Shown here piece after piece: positions 13,754-14,937 of a DNA stretch of 14,937 bases. The translations under genes and the position numbers were made by a program. Position 1 is the stretch's first letter. Every line of letters starts with the position of its first letter. Source of the stretch: Gemmatimonadota bacterium (lineage in GTDB: Bacteria > Latescibacterota > UBA2968). The stretch is taken from NCBI GenBank assembly GCA_002714465.1, contig PAXL01000019.1:115894-130830 (forward strand), read 5' to 3'. The notes below the pieces were generated by a model. That model worked only from the letters and a program-made list of their open reading frames with translations, had not been told where the DNA came from and searched no databases.

Positions 13754-14937
13754 ATGAGTGCCGTGTTGCGGATCTGCTTTGTGCTGGCTGTGCTCCTTCT
13801 CCAAACGAGCTGGATACAAGCGGCCGAACCTCGCGTGATTGCCTCGAACGAAGAGGGTGTGATCCTTGAGGTTAACGGGCTGGATCACGTGCTTTCTCAA
13901 CCCGAGATAGGCGGGCCCTCACGATTGTCTCTGCCCGGCGGTGTGATCTTGCCCGAACCGGGCCGACCCGCTGTCCCGGTCGTGCCCACGCTGATCGGGA
14001 TCCCCCTAGATGTGACCGTAACCATCGAGACTCTGGACGCTCAGTTCCTCGACCTGAACAATGTCACGCTCGGTGCGGCCGATCCCGAGTGGTCTCTCCC
14101 GATCGAATCGACTGTCTATCCAGTAGAAGCCTCTCGGATCACACGGATCGGCATGATTCGTGATCAGCGTGTGGCCGGTCTCGTCCTGAATCCTCTCCGA
14201 TACGATCCGGCCACGCGCACCCTTCAGGTTGCGACGCGTCTACGCGTGCGGGTCAGGTTCGATCGAGACGCGAACACCCGACCGACTTCGAGGCGTCCCT
14301 TCCGTGAGCCCGGCTTCGACAGGTTCTACGATGCGCAGATCCTAAACGCTTCACAGGCGTCACCGTGGCGCGTGCGCCAGACGCCCAGACCCAAGCAAAG
14401 CAAGTTCTGGTATGACCCGAACGACGACTGGTATCGGGTTGCGATCACGGCGGACGGGATGTATCGACTCGACGCAGACTGGTTCTTGGCCTCATCTATC
14501 CCCGTATCGAGTATCGATCCCGCGACGTTGCAGGTGTTCGTGGAAGGAGAGGAGATTCCGCTTCTCGTGTCGGACGGAGGGGATGGTAAGATCGATCCCG
14601 GAGACGAGGTCTTGTTCTGGGGAATGTATCGACGCGAGTCTGATCGAGATACAGAAAGCCGGTTCGGACGAACGAGGACACACTGGCTCCGATTCGGGCG
14701 AGAGATCGGGAAGCGGTATGTAGATACCGACGGTGCACCTACTGACCTGGAGCCAGTAACTGTTTCGTTGCGAACAGTCCACGCAGAGAAGGATTCGGTC
14801 TACGAGCGTCTGGGTGAGGCGCCGGATGTGAATCGGGATCACTGGTTCGATGCCCGGACGGCGTCTCCCTCGAGCGTTGGTGGGCAGGAATTTCCGGTGG
14901 TGAAGCAGATACCGCTGCAGGGTCTGGAGGCAATGTC
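13754..14937 (+). CDS. Secreted gingipain-like (peptidase C25 family) protein, N-terminal part
   Basis: The frame is open to the window edge, giving 394 complete codons. Residues 1-23 form a signal peptide: MSAVLRICFVLAVLLLQ then TSWIQA before AEP. Next comes a region resembling the C25 propeptide: LPGGVILPEPGRPAVPVVP (residues about 59-77), a strand-rich stretch, and RITRIGMIRDQRVAGL followed by NPLRYDP. After it, DWYRVAITADGMYRLDADWF (225-244), IDPATLQVFVEGEEIPL (254-270) and IDPGDEVLFWG (280-290) match the segment before the catalytic domain in gingipain/PorU-type proteins. The catalytic His-Cys and any C-terminal sorting domain are beyond the window, so protease activity is not shown. An in-frame ATG at 13718 would add 12 residues, but the candidate promoter would start downstream of it. 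It follows the terminator and is probably unrelated to the polysaccharide genes. Confidence 0.75.
   Translation, partial: MSAVLRICFVLAVLLLQTSWIQAAEPRVIASNEEGVILEVNGLDHVLSQPEIGGPSRLSLPGGVILPEPGRPAVPVVPTLIGIPLDVTVTIETLDAQFLDLNNVTLGAADPEWSLPIESTVYPVEASRITRIGMIRDQRVAGLVLNPLRYDPATRTLQVATRLRVRVRFDRDANTRPTSRRPFREPGFDRFYDAQILNASQASPWRVRQTPRPKQSKFWYDPNDDWYRVAITADGMYRLDADWFLASSIPVSSIDPATLQVFVEGEEIPLLVSDGGDGKIDPGDEVLFWGMYRRESDRDTESRFGRTRTHWLRFGREIGKRYVDTDGAPTDLEPVTVSLRTVHAEKDSVYERLGEAPDVNRDHWFDARTASPSSVGGQEFPVVKQIPLQGLEAM

Noticed and set aside
13586..13900. 104-codon minus-strand frame across the terminator
   Set aside because: It runs through a strong terminator hairpin and the signal-peptide region of the C25-like gene, and has no domain features.
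1..14937. CRISPR arrays, tRNA or rRNA genes, insertion sequences
   Set aside because: No regular repeat-spacer pattern, cloverleaf, rRNA-like stretch or transposase was seen. Intergenic gaps are all under 240 bases.

Overview
This window looks like bacterial chromosome, moderately GC-rich and densely coding, from an organism I place only loosely. A planctomycete/Latescibacteria-like microcompartment gene set sits near a gingipain-type (C25) secreted-protein N-terminus, which suggests an FCB-group bacterium or a related candidate phylum such as Latescibacterota, Krumholzibacteriota or Eisenbacteria. That placement is inference from gene content; no rRNA or other phylogenetic marker is present.

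Region 1 (1-3264, minus strand) is one end of a bacterial microcompartment (BMC) operon. In transcription order it reads: PduL-type phosphotransacylase with an unusual four-cysteine N-terminus, a BMC-H shell protein, an integral-membrane GT-C-type glycosyltransferase that overlaps the shell gene, a second BMC-H, a BMC-P (EutN/CcmL) vertex protein, and the first 45 codons of a CoA-acylating aldehyde dehydrogenase cut by the window edge. The compartment would convert an aldehyde to acyl-CoA and then acyl-phosphate. The signature enzyme that makes the aldehyde lies outside, so the substrate is unknown.

Region 2 (3265-3497) is a 233-base divergent intergenic region. It carries three copies of an 8-11 base motif (two direct, one inverted) and a plausible promoter for the BMC operon overlapping one copy.

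Region 3 (3498-11293, plus strand) is a tightly packed Wzx/Wzy-type surface polysaccharide operon: a GT39-like membrane glycosyltransferase, an O-antigen ligase/polymerase-like protein, a GT2 glycosyltransferase, a DegT-family sugar aminotransferase, a WecA-like initiating phosphoglycosyltransferase fused to a SAM methyltransferase, and a MOP flippase. Adjacent genes overlap or lie within about 15 bases. Region 4 (11294-13670) adds a second probable transcription unit with its own promoter: a GT4 glycosyltransferase and an NAD-dependent nucleotide-sugar epimerase/decarboxylase-like SDR, closed by a clear rho-independent terminator.

Region 5 (13671-end) begins an unrelated secreted protein with a signal peptide and a gingipain-like propeptide, cut by the window edge.

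The most unusual features are the glycosyltransferase inside the BMC operon, the cysteine-rich PduL N-terminus, the WecA-methyltransferase fusion, and the repeat-bearing divergent control region between the BMC and polysaccharide operons.
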